Source of the DNA: Reticulitermes lucifugus
Lineage: Eukaryota; Arthropoda; Insecta; Blattodea; Rhinotermitidae
Assembly (NCBI GenBank): GCA_026260175.1
Contig: JAKCWW010000799.1
Coordinates: 9,645-73,644 of the forward strand
DNA: 64,000 bases
Reading direction: 5' to 3'
Of the stretch, positions 1-11,548 are shown one piece after another (positions within the stretch are counted from its first letter, which is position 1; every line of letters starts with the position of its first letter). Both the position numbers and the translations under genes were made by a program. The notes beneath the pieces were generated by a model. It did no database searches. It was not told where the DNA came from and worked only from the letters and a program-made list of their open reading frames with translations.

Positions 1-967
1 AAGTTGAAGAGAAATTATATCTGGGGGTACGCGAACAAAAAAGGTTGAATACCGCTGCTATAGAGGGCTACATGGAGCATGGAGTAACGCTTCATGCAAC
101 TGAGACCGCGACACTTAAGTAATGGTGGCACTCAGGGCGTGTCATCCGCGTGGAAGGAATCCCTACAGTAATTGCCGACGGGTAAACGAGAGTGATTAGA
201 CTTACAGCGGGTTCGGGCGTCGTCTTTATTTAATTAATTGTGAGTACATATTACGAATGTTAAGATGGCTGGTGAGTTTCGAGGAGCATGGAAGGGAGCA
301 GGTCTGGCGTAATTTGTCATTTACCGCGAGGGGCCGAGGAGAAGCACGATATCCCTCAGGATAGTCTTGCCTCGGGCGATATCCGAAGCGGACATCTCGG
401 GAGTCAAGTGAAGGAGTGTTGCCGCTTGAGCGAGCTTGATAGCAAGGAGAACAGTTTTCTGCCCGGAATTGAACCCGCTTTGTCCTTGTTTATCCTTTCA
501 CTTTACTGACTGAACTGTTTGGATTCGTGCCGGATCTCATGTAACCTTTATCTTACCGCAGTGGCTGTTTAAATTTTAGCGCGTGGTTTGTGAAGAACGT
601 ATTATTTGAACAGAAAAAGATAGAATTATGAAATAAACGGCGTCTCGTGGAAAATAAAACAGGTTACGCAGCATGTCTTAAACGTGCAGTAAATATCCTT
701 GTTCCCGAAATATATAAAATGAATATCCAAGGGGCGTCTTCCTACATGCGTTCGCGTATGCGAACGCATGTCTTTGAAAGGAGTTTCCTCCTGTCATCTT
801 TGGCCTTCAACATGCACTATGGTAAATTGTGTGAAATAGAACGTCTCATCCTTTATCCTTAGTTCATAATCCTTAGTGTTCGTATATGTAATTAACTACG
901 CAGAATAGAGTGCTTGAGAAGCTGATAGTTCCTCAACTAGTGAAGAAGCTGCAGTTTACGGAATCAC
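1..967. other. no gene or repeat recognised
   Basis: Open frames here are short (71-95 codons) and show no family resemblance. I see no splice-bounded exon, tandem repeat or mobile-element end. Confidence 0.6.
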
Positions 968-1165
968 AGTGTCATTCAAGTTTTAATAAGAACGCACCAC
1001 TGGTCCGCGTCCAGAGACGAATGAATCCAATCCAGATCCTTACACTGTATTTCCTTAAGGTCTGCTGTAATATTAGCCTCTGTTTTACTCTCACATCTTC
1101 CAAGTGGTCTGTTTCCCATACTTTTCCGACCAAAACTTTTCCGATTCTCATATCTTCCATATGCG
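968..1165 (-). mobile_element. LINE-A 3' fragment (RT C-terminal tail)
   Basis: Degraded 3' end of a non-LTR retrotransposon. Read on the minus strand it gives NRPLGRCESKTEANIT followed by ADLKEIQCKDLDWIHSS and DQWCV. This fits the C-terminal tail of a common insect LINE (pattern GKRPLGRPRxRWEDNIxxDL...DWI..AQDRDQWRAL), which lies downstream of the reverse-transcriptase core. The codons are split over two frames, so the copy is old and broken. The same tail recurs at about nine other places in the window. No catalytic residues are included. The family assignment rests on this recurring pattern and on my memory of insect LINE tails; the clade is not settled. Confidence 0.75.
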
Positions 1166-1544
1166 CTACGTACCACGCCCGTTTTGTCCCGCTGTGATGT
1201 GTTTACACGAATAGTATACACAGTACAGCGAAAAGTAACAAAGACAGGCAATGTACGTATAAACGTAACATTGAGGCGCTTTCGCGAAATCGTTGTTGCC
1301 GTGGAAAAGCATTAAGTACGACACATTACGAGTCTGTGTCTGTAGCCTTAGTTATCCCGTACGCAAAGCGCATGCGCCGTATTATATTGCCATCTCTGGC
1401 CTGTTGGCTGTACCATATTTTTCTACATTATCTCATAAACGACACGACTTTCGGGGGGAAAAAACTTATTGAACATAAATTGTGTTTTGAGTTTCCCTAC
1501 AACTTTTGTCTGAAACGTTTCTCATTCTAAGAAGAAATGAGCGA
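1166..1544. other. no gene or repeat recognised
   Basis: Unassigned sequence between the LINE-A tail and the first family-E repeat. The last 50 bases may already belong to the repeat. Confidence 0.5.
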
Positions 1545-1775
1545 GATATAATGTACATAGGTCTTCATGTAAAGTACCCGTTACTCTTGTCAGATTTTAA
1601 TGAAAGTTGAATTTCTCGACAGATTTTCAAAAAATACTGAAATATACAATTTCATGAAAATATGTCCAGTGGGAGACGAGTTGTTCCATGCGGGTGGGCA
1701 GACAGGACAGACACATGACGAAGCTAACAGTCGCTTTTCGGAATTTGCGAACGCGCCTAAAAATCATGGAGCTCC
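1545..1775 (+). repeat. interspersed repeat family E, copy 1
   Basis: Unclassified dispersed repeat found four times in the window. The shared core here is GCGAACGCGCCTAAAA, preceded by a GTCGCTTTTCGGAA tract and by a run rich in CAGACAGGACAGAC. The block TAGGTCTTCATGTAAAGTA matches TAGGTCTTCGAGTAAAGTG on the other strand near 55.5 kb. Copies at 8.8 kb (same strand) and at 53 and 55.5 kb (opposite strand) align over about 200-350 bp. No terminal repeats, tRNA-like boxes or coding potential were seen, so the class is unknown. Confidence 0.6.
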
Positions 1776-2415
1776 CCATTATGGAGTTTTTTTTCCAGCC
1801 TTGTGTTACTTCCTCTCTTTTCTGTCCAAGTATTGTCCTCGGCACCCCGTTCCCGTTAAAGAGACCAAGTGCTCTCTCAGTCTGTTTCAGATGCTCGAAT
1901 GGGAATGGAAAACATGAGACTTAATTGACCGAATAACAGTTATACGATTCCTTGTTTAATTTCAGGTTAAGTGGGGTCCACACCTGCGCATTTTATCGAA
2001 ACATAACATTGTAACTTATTAGCATGGACGTCGCTCGCCCCTAGGTTCTTATGTGGACGAGACGGCGTGCATTCGGGCGAAAGAGCTACACGATGGCGAT
2101 CCACCAATATGACAGTTGTGCAACTTGAAGCGTGCACAGAAACACGTCCACACCTGCTCCGGTGGTGGAACGTAACATACTTTGATGTTATTTGAAAAAC
2201 CGAGAGCAGCATGGATTGGCCGCGCCGCGAACCGAGCAGGGGCAAGTGTTAATAGCAACAACAGCTGCACATTAGCTGTTGCGTTACGGCAGAATGCGCA
2301 AGTCTTGCACCCGGTTTTACACTGTTTTCGTCTTTTCATCTTCTTTTCCATTTTTTAATTCCTGTACTTTGTTGTTATCTGTACTTAGATATCCTGTTTT
2401 TTACTGCATGATTAC
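1776..2415. other. unassigned; GC-rich stretch with partial inverted repeats
   Basis: From about 1970 to 2300 the sequence is richer in CpG and has short inverted words (GTGGGGTCCACACC; CGTCCACACC versus TATGTGGACGAG). These hint at a decayed DNA element, but no pair of ends could be fixed. No coding region is recognised. Confidence 0.35.
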
Positions 2416-2530
2416 AGAAATTTGGGTGTGTATGTCCATCCCGGTGCCCACGCGTTTCTGCCCAGACTCTCAGACCACGGGTTTGAATCTCGCATGGGTT
2501 TGATATCCTCTCTCTTCTCCCCACCCTCCC
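2416..2530 (+). repeat. tRNA-like SINE head, degenerate
   Basis: Contains a B-box-like word GGGTTTGAATCTC about 25 bases after a plausible A-box region, in the arrangement of a tRNA-derived SINE head. The following 100 bases do not match SINE A, B or C of this window. It may be a separate decayed family or a tRNA pseudogene. Confidence 0.35.
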
Positions 2531-2689
2531 ACCAGAGGTTGCTATATTCTGATCAAACAAGGTATTTGACCGTTTCTTTGAGTATTCAGCAAACCTTGGT
2601 TAGAATCGGTTAAGGCACCAAAACGACGCAAGTGATTCACGAAGCTTAGCACTAACAATTTGTTCTCTCTTTCAAGGTAAGACTAAGGG

Positions 2690-2955
2690 CGCGGGCTAGC
2701 CGGGCAGCTGCCCGGGGCACCAACCTGTAAGGGGAGCCAAGACGTCACTAGAATAATCGGAAATATGGTGCTAGTAAACTTAGGTTTCTACACGCGAAAC
2801 AGGTTCAGATTATCCGAAAGTGGACACTCTCGCTCAAAAAAAGGTTCGCCAGCCCTGTTCTAGGCCGGAAAAGTTTATGTAATACCGACGTTTAAGGGGC
2901 ACTAATTTATTAACTTGCTCTGGGCGCTTATATGTCTCGGGCCGGCACTGCACTG
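2690..2955. mobile_element. hAT-like non-autonomous element remnant
   Basis: The left part (GGGCGCGGGCTAGCCGGGCA, then GCTGCCCGGGGCACC) and the reverse complement of the right end (CAGTGCCGGCCCGAGAC) resemble each other and resemble ends of hAT non-autonomous elements. No matching 8-bp flanking duplication was found, so the boundaries are approximate. No transposase sequence is inside. Confidence 0.4.
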
Positions 2956-3813
2956 TTTGTGCGTCTGTTAACCACAAACACGTCCGGAATATGATTCGTA
3001 ATTTTTGTGTTACTGTGTGCCGTTGCTAGGTAATACTGTGAACTGTGGACAAACATATGAAAGTCCGCGTAATAAACGCCGAGCTCTAGATAAATATTTG
3101 AGTTTCAGCTTCGGATTCACTGATGTTAAAAATGATGCTGGGCCTATTCAGTTTGCGTTTTACACGAAGATTCCAATAATGAAAGTGGAAGCTAAACCAA
3201 ACAAATGTACTTACAGGCACAAATGTTGAGTCGTCTAATTACTGTACCATATAGACCTGTGCGTATTTGGACAGCGCTTTTCAGGCATTTATTTAACTAA
3301 TGTATACGCTGCTACAAGCGTAATGTACAGTTTCACCCGTATATTAAGAGCAATTCAAATCGTATAGGTACATCTTCAAGGGCTTCTGTGAATATAACAG
3401 TGTAGTTGTCAGCTTCATAGAGGGAAGAGAGTTTCGTTTCTAAGTTAGCTAATACGAGCTTCTGAAAAGGTGCTGCGTAAAGTCACTGGACACGCGAAAG
3501 AGTGTTCATCGTCGTCGTCATCACCATCACCGACGGCGGCGGCCTTTCTCGCCGTATTCCCAGCGGTCTGTTACGGTGTCGTGTTTGTAATCGGTCAGTC
3601 TCCTGTATCGGCTGTACTGCAAAGTACGAAGGTGCTTGCAAAATTTACCGAACTCGGCCTTTCGACTGAGAACGCAAAGTAGTACAGCTTTCTGTCATTA
3701 TGTGACGTAGTTACGTTGTCTTCTGAGTCAGTGAGTTCTGCAGACGCAACCCATAACGTTGCTTCTCAGCGGGTGTCTTATTATGTATGTTAAGTGCGAT
3801 TCGCGATTTTGTA
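2956..3813. other. no gene recognised
   Basis: A short CpG-rich patch at about 3505-3600 (CGTCGTCGTCATCACC, GACGGCGGCGGCC) is the only compositional feature. A 70-codon frame through it has no recognised similarity. Confidence 0.5.
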
Positions 3814-4142
3814 ATGATTGATTTGAAGAAACAACGAATTTTTATTAAGTGTTGCTTCAGACTCGGGGTAACTGTGTCAGAAACGGAGGAAATGCTTAAA
3901 ACAACTTTTGGTGACAGTACGACGGGAGAAAACTATATTTTTCAGTGGTTTTTCGATTGAAGCATGGGAAAATTTGGGTTAAATATTGTGAGCATTCCGC
4001 TTGTCTCTCTGTAGCTGATACACACGGAAACGTGGTTAATGTTCGCAAAATCTGCACCGAAGACCGTCGAAGTACCATTTCGGAAATTTCTGACTGGTTA
4101 TGTCTCGTGTATGGAATAATGACAGCCCCGTTTTTAACATAG
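3814..4142 (+). pseudogene. mariner transposase N-terminal fragment
   Basis: Broken copy of the DNA-binding (helix-turn-helix) half of a mariner-family transposase. The ATG at 3814 opens MIDLKKQRIFIKCCF, followed by SETEEMLKTTFGD and IFQWFF, a pattern typical of mariner N-termini (KFCFKLGKxATET.EMLKxAFGD...FxWFxRFK). The first frame stops at 3958-3960. The similarity continues one frame over from 3945 as RLKHGKIWV and then RKICTEDRRSTISEISDWL, matching the conserved EDRRRTIxEIS segment. The catalytic DDD domain is absent. No terminal inverted repeats were found. It is a separate mariner lineage from the copies at 6.9 and 43.5 kb. Confidence 0.8.
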
Positions 4143-4401
4143 TCGCAGCCCTTTAAACATGAAACAGCGCACAAAACAACATTGCGATACACGACGTGAA
4201 CGGACCAACATCAAGCTACACGCGACACCATATTGTACGTATTTGCTTAGAACAGTTGAATAAGCTGCAGTTGAACTGTAACCACAAGACTACAAAAGCC
4301 TAGTGATTTTTGTTTAAAAAAACAGAGGTACCGGGACACATGCGTCCATACATTTTAAAATTCTTCTCCCACCATTTATCTCACTGTGCACCTCCTTGTC
4401 T

Positions 4402-4656
4402 TCATTTGTTAAATTTGTGATATGGCATGTTTGATCCAACAACTTTGATATACAAAAGCGTTAAAATGGGTTTCGTCACCGACGAAGATATGGTCTGGCA
4501 GACGATCATATTCCTTTGCGAAAATCGTCGTTTGGCTGTAGTGCTCAGAGTGCATGTCAAGTGCAGCAGGTTTCCTATAAACGATTTTTGGTCATATTCG
4601 AAGTCCGCAAATCGTATCTCTTTCGTTTTGTTGCATTCTGATCGATAGGTTTCCAT
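4402..4656 (-). pseudogene. possible DDE/D transposase fragment
   Basis: One minus-strand frame reads PNDDFRKGI and, in another, DRLPDHIFVGDETHFNAFVY. GDETHF resembles the first catalytic aspartate block of Tc1/mariner-type transposases. The surrounding similarity is weak and split between frames, and no second or third aspartate block was found. It could belong to the same insertion as the mariner fragment upstream, but the strand is opposite. Confidence 0.3.
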
Positions 4657-5182
4657 CAGCCGTCATGCCTAATATCGGTTGATCGTTAATGCTTTCAGGT
4701 CGCCGTTTTTTATCCATCCGTTGCGCTCAGTCGCCATCTTCATTTCGTTGCAAACATTTTTCGATTAATTTTTCAAACTTCTGTAAAAAGCATGTGGATC
4801 TATTGAAAGGTTATTTTTTCAATCTTGTCTGTGAAATGGAACTCCCCGGAAACTGATATTATCTGTGGATTTGGCGTTATGTTCGTAAAACTGGCCTGGA
4901 ATCGTTTATCTTAGGAAATATACATGAGGTATGCCTCTGTAGGTCCCCTCAGTACACCTGTACAGTGGAGGTGAAGTGGTTGCGCACCGATCGGACGCTG
5001 AATGCTTTAATTCGACAAAGTTTTGAAAGCTAAACCTCCAGCAACTTTGTGTGCACTTGCTGTTTATCGGGGAATTGTGGTACGGGACATTATCATTAAC
5101 GAACATCTTAAATTTGTCGATTTCTGAGACTTTTGTTGCAGTCACATACCGTCAGTGCCAACAAAGAAATTTTCCTGTCAGT
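4657..5182. other. no gene or repeat recognised
   Basis: AT-leaning unassigned sequence; nothing distinctive seen. Confidence 0.5.
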
Positions 5183-5465
5183 AAAATGAAGTTTTCCCTG
5201 TCCACGCCATGACGGCGTATAAGGAGAGTAGAGGCATAGCTCCACTCATTTATAACTTCGGTACTAGATGGAAGTGAATGGTTAACTTGACGTTTTGGCC
5301 GCGTTAACCCAGGGAAAGAACGCCTGTACCCCTTGAATAGGAGGCTGGGTGGGCCTCAGAGCCGGTCTGGAGAGAAGATCTCTTGCCCCTACCGGGATTC
5401 GAACCCCGGCCTGTCCGACCCGTAGCTTAGTCACTATACCGATTACCAAGATTTGTAATCCCACC
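5183..5465 (-). repeat. SINE A, near full length
   Basis: tRNA-derived SINE on the minus strand. The head has an A-box-like TAAGCTACGGGTCGG region and the B-box GGGGTTCGAATCC. The body has the family words CAGACCGGCTCTGAGGCC, CCCACCCAGCCTCC and CTTTCCCTGGGT. The tail GTCATGGCGTGGACAGGG and AAAACTTCAT closes it. About 280 bp, close to the length of the best copy at 41.6 kb. No flanking duplication could be identified. Confidence 0.9.
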
Positions 5466-5552
5466 TTTGTCCTTCAACATTACCGATGCAACAGAAACTG
5501 AATTTTTTTTTCATGTACGGTAGGATCAGTGGCTCTAAATTCCGTGGTAGAA

Positions 5553-6046
5553 TTTATTTAGATATTCAGACTAACACAACTCACAAGAATACCGTATAAA
5601 AAGAAAGTTACCGAAGTGGAATTCGAACATCTACATTAACAAACAGTGCATAAACGAAAACATAATCCCAATACATGCCTGTATTAAATACCCAATTCTT
5701 AACCCCCCCCCCCGCAGAATTTAAAAAAAATCAGAGCTCAGGTACTATTAAAGTACTCTGAGCAATACAAACATATAACGAAAGGAACTCAGCGCACCTA
5801 CTTCGATTTTAACCCGTTTTTAATTTTTACCTTATTTTAATATTATTCCTTTATTTGGAATACTTTCTAATACTGATTATGGTATTAACTGCTTGTAAAG
5901 GAGGGTCCTCTACGTGATATACATACTGTTTTATGTAGATGCAGCTACCTGATGATGGACATAAAAATCGGCCGAAACCTATTGTAGTGAACATAAAGAA
6001 TATACAGTATTCTTGCTAATTGTGTTAGTCTGAATATATAAATAAA
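5553..6046. mobile_element. 494-bp element with 46-bp terminal inverted repeats
   Basis: The left end (5553-5598) and the reverse complement of the right end (6001-6046) match at about 41 of 46 positions; both contain ATATTCAGACTAACACAA. The inside contains CCTGATGATGGACATAAA followed by TCGGCCGAAACC, a motif style also seen near 3' ends of Penelope-like and foldback elements. No coding capacity and no clear target duplication. The superfamily is unknown. Confidence 0.7.
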
Positions 6047-6855
6047 ATCGGGTTAAAACACAACGGGAAGATGACACCTAAATTTATTTCCGTCGCAGGG
6101 TTCATTTTGGCTACGTGTGCAATTCCTCTACCACCATTTTGCCAGCAAGAGTGTGGCAGTCTTGCTAGAGTAAGCTGATTTACGAAGTGTCCGCACGTTC
6201 AGTGGTCGAGTTTACTGTACGCTGCAGAAATCGTGTGATGGCTCGACGAGGTGTGAATTGCAACCTGCGTGTGAGTGGAAGAGGTAAGAGGGAGCATAGG
6301 GAAAGCAAGTTCTTCACAAAAGGAGGAGTACGAGTACATGGCATATGAACTTGTTCCTGCAGATGAGCCACTGGAGATGGGCACGTTAATTTACCTCACG
6401 TGATGTGCGTCAGGGTCACTCTGGAAAAACAGGTGTCGGTACGACGTAGCAGTGCTGCAACCATTGCATTCGGGTGGTTCCCTCACATTCACACGTTACC
6501 CGGGTTGGTCTGGATTGGCTAATCGTGGTTCGCGTTGTTTCAGTCTGTGGGGATGTGTATTGTTGTTGTTGTTCTTGGTGGTGGTGGTGACTTTGCTTAT
6601 GACGTAAGGGATTAGTTGTTTCTTAGGGATTTATTAGGGCTGGCTGTCAGTCGGACTGCAAGGGTCTTGGGAATCCAGGCGATGTGAAGTCGTGCAACAA
6701 GGTGGTGTGTGGGTGAAAAGACCAGTTATGGGTGAGCGATCCTTTAAATAAGGTGTCGTACATTAATTGAATTATGGTACAAAAATTTCCAAATTGGTTC
6801 TTTAAAGAGAGAGATGGTGAGACTGGTATTAAATATTTCGGATTGGTGTTACATA
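6047..6855. other. no gene recognised
   Basis: GT-rich plus strand around 6540-6600 (TTGTTGTTGTTCTTGG, then GTGGTGGTGGTGAC), otherwise unassigned. Confidence 0.5.
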
Positions 6856-7748
6856 GATGGTTGCCCAGAATATTTATGCAACACCTTTTTATTTGCTAGT
6901 AATTATTTTATAATTCTTTGAACATACTCATAGGTTAACTAGATTGGCACCTCACATTTCTACATAGTCTTCATCAACTTCAAGAGACTTGCGCCAGCGA
7001 GAGACACTTGTACTAGTTTTTAATTTTGTACTCGCAGCCACTTCTTCAGTTCTTCAATAACCTCTTTATCAGTCCCAAAGATTTTCCCACGGATGGCATC
7101 TTCGAGAGCTCCAAAGAGGTGGAAATCTGAGGGAGCAAGATCTGGGCTGTATGGTGAGTGGGGAAGAACAGTCCGAGTTCCGTGATTGCTTCCTGTGGAC
7201 TTGTGTGTGGTCGTGCGATGTCGTGTTGAAGGAGGATTTCAGCAACATTTCTGTGAGGCCGAACTCTCCTGAAACGATTCTGCAAGGTTTTAAGAATTAG
7301 AATGTACAGGTCTGAGTGAATGGTTTGACCATCTGACATATCTAATAAAATCACCCCTTCTGCATCCCCCCAAAAAACAGTGCTCATGACTTCCCTTGCT
7401 TAAGGGGTAGCCTTAAACTTTTTCTTGGAGGAAAAGCTGGATGATGACATTCCGTTGACTGTTTTTGTCTGCGGTTCAAAATGATGGATCAGTGTTTTAT
7501 CGCCAGTGACAATCCGTGACAAAAAGCTTTCACTATCAGTCTCGTAACGGGGTAGAAAATCCTGACACGCCTCTTTCCGCACAGTTTTGTGATAGTCGGT
7601 TTAGGCTTGCTGGAACCCCGAGCACACACTGCAGCGCTGCTATAGTCAGCAGGACATTCCAAATTAACCACAGAAAAAATTGCAGACATTTCGTGTTGAT
7701 TTTGACTGAAGTATAGAAAGTGTTGCAAAACGATTTGGGCAACCCTCG
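6856..7748 (-). mobile_element. mariner element, internally deleted, both ends present
   Basis: DNA transposon with recognisable ends: GGTTGCCCA...GCAACACC at 6859-6889, and its inverse ending at 7748, each next to a TA (6854-6855 and 7749-7750) as expected for mariner target sites. Length 893 bp against about 1.3 kb for intact relatives. On the minus strand the transposase starts mid-protein: CQDFLPRYETDSESFLSRIV, then TGDKTLIHHFEPQTK (first catalytic Asp), a stop, MSTVFWGDAEGV, RRVRPHRNVAEILLQHDIAR (second Asp). After a frame change come SPYSPDLAPSDFHLFGA (third Asp) and EVIEELKKWLR. The helix-turn-helix N-terminal half is missing and replaced by non-coding sequence. It is dead, but all three aspartate blocks are legible. 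Confidence 0.92.
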
Positions 7749-8529
7749 TACTTTATTATAAATTACACCAGAATGAGTTCATTTTATTTTCTTCACACGT
7801 AGCTGGAACGTTCGCTGATTTTGTAACTGGTATTCGTGCTTTGATGGCACAACCAGTAAACAAACTGTATTTCCCTTTACGAGAAATAACTTGAAAGCAT
7901 TATGTTGACATGTATCTGCCTTTACTAGAGTATTGGTAAAACCCTTACAACATCACGGAAAGTTTTCAGTGCAGTAACGCCAGGGAGAGCTTCTTGTTCT
8001 GTAATAGAAACACTTAGACTACAGTGATATTAAATTTTTTTTCCTCGCATACCGCTGTCACAATACAAAACATGTACACATACCACTAGGTACTGCAAAT
8101 ATTAGTGCTTACTTTCAGCATACTGGGCTTCCGCGATGTTTCGCTGGAAAAACGCTGTGGAATCCTCAGATTTCGCAGTTGCTACTTTTCTAATTTAACG
8201 CGATTAGACGACAGAGGAGAGTCTGTGTTTATACTCGAACAGTGAAATAGTATCTTGGTATACACTCTATGCTTTTCTCTATATTTAAATACATTTAAAA
8301 TTTAGCGCAATTAACGTTTCTAGGTTTCAATTATTGAATAAAATTCCTAAATATCTTCACGTAGTACCAGGCGACTCTCCGCATACCACCTGTTGAAAGC
8401 CCCTGACTTAGATTAATAGAAAATAGTGAAAGGTCGGGTGGTTTGCTGATATAAAGATTCCAGTAACCCACCCTCGACACACCTCTCACTTCACTCGTAA
8501 TTAATCTCTACCGGGCTCAGTTCAGCTAT
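7749..8529. other. no gene or repeat recognised
   Basis: Unassigned, AT-leaning sequence with no open frame over 60 codons beyond the mariner end. Confidence 0.5.
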
Positions 8530-8610
8530 AAGATTTTGGAGGTCGGCTAGTGCCCTCGCAGAGGCAGCTGTACCAGGGTTCGATTTCATTTGTCAGCAAT
8601 AAACAAATAC
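8530..8610 (+). repeat. tRNA-like SINE head, weak
   Basis: GGTCGGCTAGTGCCC followed at tRNA-like spacing by the B-box-like GGGTTCGATTTC. The downstream part does not match SINE A-C. Confidence 0.3.
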
Positions 8611-8744
8611 CACTGAGTTCTAGTATTATTGCCACAGAAGTCTACAGGTCGTATTCCCAGCTCCGCTCGGCTAGGAGGCGACGCAGCTAACAGCCCAATG
8701 GCAACCGTGTACACTGATAGAAGTCGTGGATACAACAAAGGGTT

Positions 8745-9025
8745 GGTGTTGGGTTTCGATGTTGTAAAAGCATCTCGTTTGAAAATTACCGCTCGAAAAT
8801 TAGGCCTTTCTGTAAAGTGTCCGATATTTTTGTCTTATTTTAACCAAATTTGGGCTTTATCGACAGAGTTTTGCAGAAGTTCCCAATATAAAATTTCACG
8901 AAAATCCGTACAGTGCTAGCCGCGCTGATATATACGGACAGACAGACTGACAGACAGGTGGGCGGACATGGCGATGTTAATAAGCGCTTTTCGCGACTAT
9001 GCGAACGCCGCTAAAAATGGTTTCT
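8745..9025 (+). repeat. interspersed repeat family E, copy 2
   Basis: Shares with the other copies the block AAAGTGTCCGATATTTTTGT, the words AAATTTCACGAAAAT and GGACAGACAGACTGACAGAC, and the core GCGCTTTTCGCGACTATGCG followed by AACGCCGCTAAAAA. Same strand as the copy at 1.6 kb. No coding capacity. Confidence 0.65.
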
Positions 9026-9237
9026 TATATGAAATAATTGTGTTATGTATAAGCCTACGTTAAATGGACACGTATGTCTGTGTTGTGGCCTGTGGGTGTG
9101 TATCGATCGAGTACAGGAAGATAAAGAGAGAGACAGGGAGAGAGTGGTCTTTTATTTGACGACGCTGTCAGTTGCTAAGATCATATGGAGTCGGTAGTTG
9201 ATGAAGCATAGCATTGGTGGAATAATACTGACATGGG

Positions 9238-9470
9238 ACCATGCCACGGTTCAGGAGTTTAGTCGCCGGCATTTCCCCTGGGAGGCTCGGGTTCAATCCC
9301 AGGCCAGTCCATGTGGAATTTGTGGTGGACAAAGTGGCTTTGGGACCGGCTTTTTTCCGAGTGTTTCAGTTTTCCCCTGTCAGCAGATTCTACCAGTGAT
9401 CCATACTCATTCGTTCAGCAATTACCCACGCTATGTAATTGTAGCAATTGACAGCGTAGTTAAATAACGC
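9238..9470 (+). repeat. SINE C copy 1
   Basis: tRNA-related head with AGTTTAGTCGCCGGC and the B-box GGGTTCAATCCC, then the family body GTCCATGTGGAATTTGTGG, TGGACAAAGTGGCTTTGGGA and TTTTCCGAGTGTTTCAGT. It matches the copy at 19.0 kb on the other strand almost word for word over 110 bp. The 3' part is unique to this copy. Confidence 0.85.
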
Positions 9471-10302
9471 CTTGAAAAGGTATCTGATAGTGGAGAACCG
9501 ACGTACTCGGAGAGATGCCCGTCTGAGCACACAGAGAGTTGTGTCGCGCGGTGTGAGTATGCATCAGTCCGCCCTAACTGGCCGTATTGTGTCCAGTGAG
9601 TACGCACTGATCAAGCACAAGTTAGTGTGTGGTAGCTGTAAGGGGCCTGCATTGGTGTGAGCGAACTCGTTGCGGGCCACATGCTGGCAACCGTAGCAGG
9701 CTGTCACGGATGGTCTTAGTATACTGTGTGACGTGTAGAGGAAGAAAAGAACGACCATTTAAGTGTCTCTAGAAATGCGAAATTTACGGCGAGCAAGAAG
9801 ATAAAATGAAGGTTTTTGTCCTCTTCCCCAAAGATTCCTTCCTAAGTATCAGAATGAAGATACTATTGGGATTTATTGTTGCTGTTCTGTCTCCTTTTAT
9901 CTTCGTTTGAAGGATCTCTGTGACAGCAGAGAGAAGGACAAATTCTTTTCTGTTCGCCTCTTTTTTGTTCTCTTTAACTCGTATTTCTTTTATCGATCGT
10001 AAAATTAGCTGTAGGAGTCGATGGCGAATCTGGGAATTGTTATCAGAGTGAATGTGGTCGGTGGATTCATTATAGAGAGACATAAGAAAATATGTCACAG
10101 CCGTCAGTATCCGGACCGTGAGCAGATGAATACAGATGCGATGTTCGTTTGTATGACCGAGCAGCTTGGTGTAGCCGTAACGCTCTACACTTGTAATCCG
10201 GAGTACCCGGTTGGTTCCTCGCCACTAGGCAAATGCTGGAGCAGTGCACTTCATCATTCACCCATTTTTCTACTATCTACGAACCATAGTATGTGGAGCC
10301 GA
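9471..10302. other. no gene recognised
   Basis: A 104-codon minus-strand frame (9784-10098) is Lys/Ser/Leu-rich with no recognised family and no splice context. I regard it as chance. Confidence 0.45.
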
Positions 10303-10460
10303 GATAGTTCAGTCGGTATAGTGAGTAGGCTACGGACTGGACGTACGAGCGCTCCATTCGCAGGGGCTGAAGCGAAAGGGACGTCGTGTCGATGCTCCCT
10401 CGCCCCTCTCCCGACCCTCTAGTGTCGAGTTAAAGGATGAGTGGGGCTGTGCTCCTTGTC
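10303..10460 (+). repeat. SINE A, internally shortened
   Basis: Good tRNA-like head (ATAGTTCAGTCGGTATAGTG, then AGGCTACGGACTGGACG) joined after a poor body to the tail words CTCTAGTGTCGAGTTAAAGG and ATGAGTGGGGCTGTGC. The central GC-rich body typical of the family is mostly missing. Confidence 0.8.
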
Positions 10461-10942
10461 ACCGTTATGAGCTTGTTGATTTGATGGTTTAATACGTACA
10501 TTCGGTGGTCGAATTGCGAGTTTTCGTGTAAATGTGTGCAGCTATTCAACAGTTCGTCTTGTAGAGGACAAACACGCAGGCACAAATCACAATGAGATAC
10601 ACAGACGGTACATTTTAGTCAGGTGGTCTCACAGTTTCAGAACTGATAATTCTTTATTATCTACACCATGTGCTTTACCTCCTTTAACATTCACAACTTT
10701 TACATTTTGCCTACAGATTACGTTTATGGATGTCTTAAGATTACCAGAATAAACAGCGAGTGTTTTCTTTTTTCGGTTTGAACTGATTTTAATATTGCTT
10801 AGCCTACATGGATTTCTCATTTCAGAAGGTTATGTGAGCTAAGTTCTAGCAGTGGATGCCGTGCATATTAGTTACGATTGTACGGTTGTATATAAGCCTC
10901 ATTCGTGAAGAAGGTGAAGGTGCATCGCGTGATTAGATATTG
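10461..10942. other. no gene or repeat recognised
   Basis: Unassigned; ends at the target duplication of the following hAT-type element. Confidence 0.5.
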
Positions 10943-10950
10943 GCATAAAT

Positions 10951-11548
10951 CAGGGGCGTGGGTACCACATAGCAAGAGTATGCAAAACATAGGGGCCTAC
11001 GAGCCAATCCCAAAAAATGTTTTAGTCTTAATGTGCGTATGGTGTCTACCGCTTTGTTGTAGATTACACTTAAGTAGATCTATGAAATACACAGTTAAAC
11101 AGCCGTTAGTATGAATAGTACTTGATTCTATTACCGTAGTCGTGCTAACATGACATCTATACAGCTGTGTAACTTGGCTGTTTAATTGGAATTGTTTACA
11201 CCAACTGAACACTGCCCACTATTCGGCCGAATTTGAAAATGTTCTCGAGAACTGAACTTAGTGCGAATACACTTCCGTTTTGCCACCGTTTTTATGTCGA
11301 AATTTTGTTTCTCACATGGAGAAATCAAAAACAATGAGTGGGGCGCAGAAACACAACTTTAAAAATCTGAAGAGGGACGAGTCGAAAATTGTCAGTCACT
11401 TTACTGTAACAATTATATCGTGCTGTTTTATTACAAAGCCATGTCTGCCTATGACAGTTTTATAAAAAGTGGCCGTGTCCCTCATTGGTGCGCGAGGGCT
11501 CGTTGGTAAGCTTTGCATAGGGGCCAACAAATCCGGGCTACGCCACTG
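10951..11548. mobile_element. hAT-type non-autonomous element with perfect 8-bp TSD
   Basis: 598-bp element with short terminal inverted repeats, CAGGGGCGTGGG at the left and CAGTGGCGTAGC as the reverse complement of the right end. It is flanked by an exact 8-bp direct duplication GCATAAAT (10943-10950 and 11549-11556). CAGxGGCG ends plus an 8-bp duplication are diagnostic of the hAT superfamily. Inner sub-terminal words (GGGGCCTACGAGCCAA, GGGGCCAACAAATCC) are related to each other. No transposase domain is encoded, so it would have depended on an autonomous relative. The intact duplication suggests a comparatively recent insertion. Confidence 0.88.
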
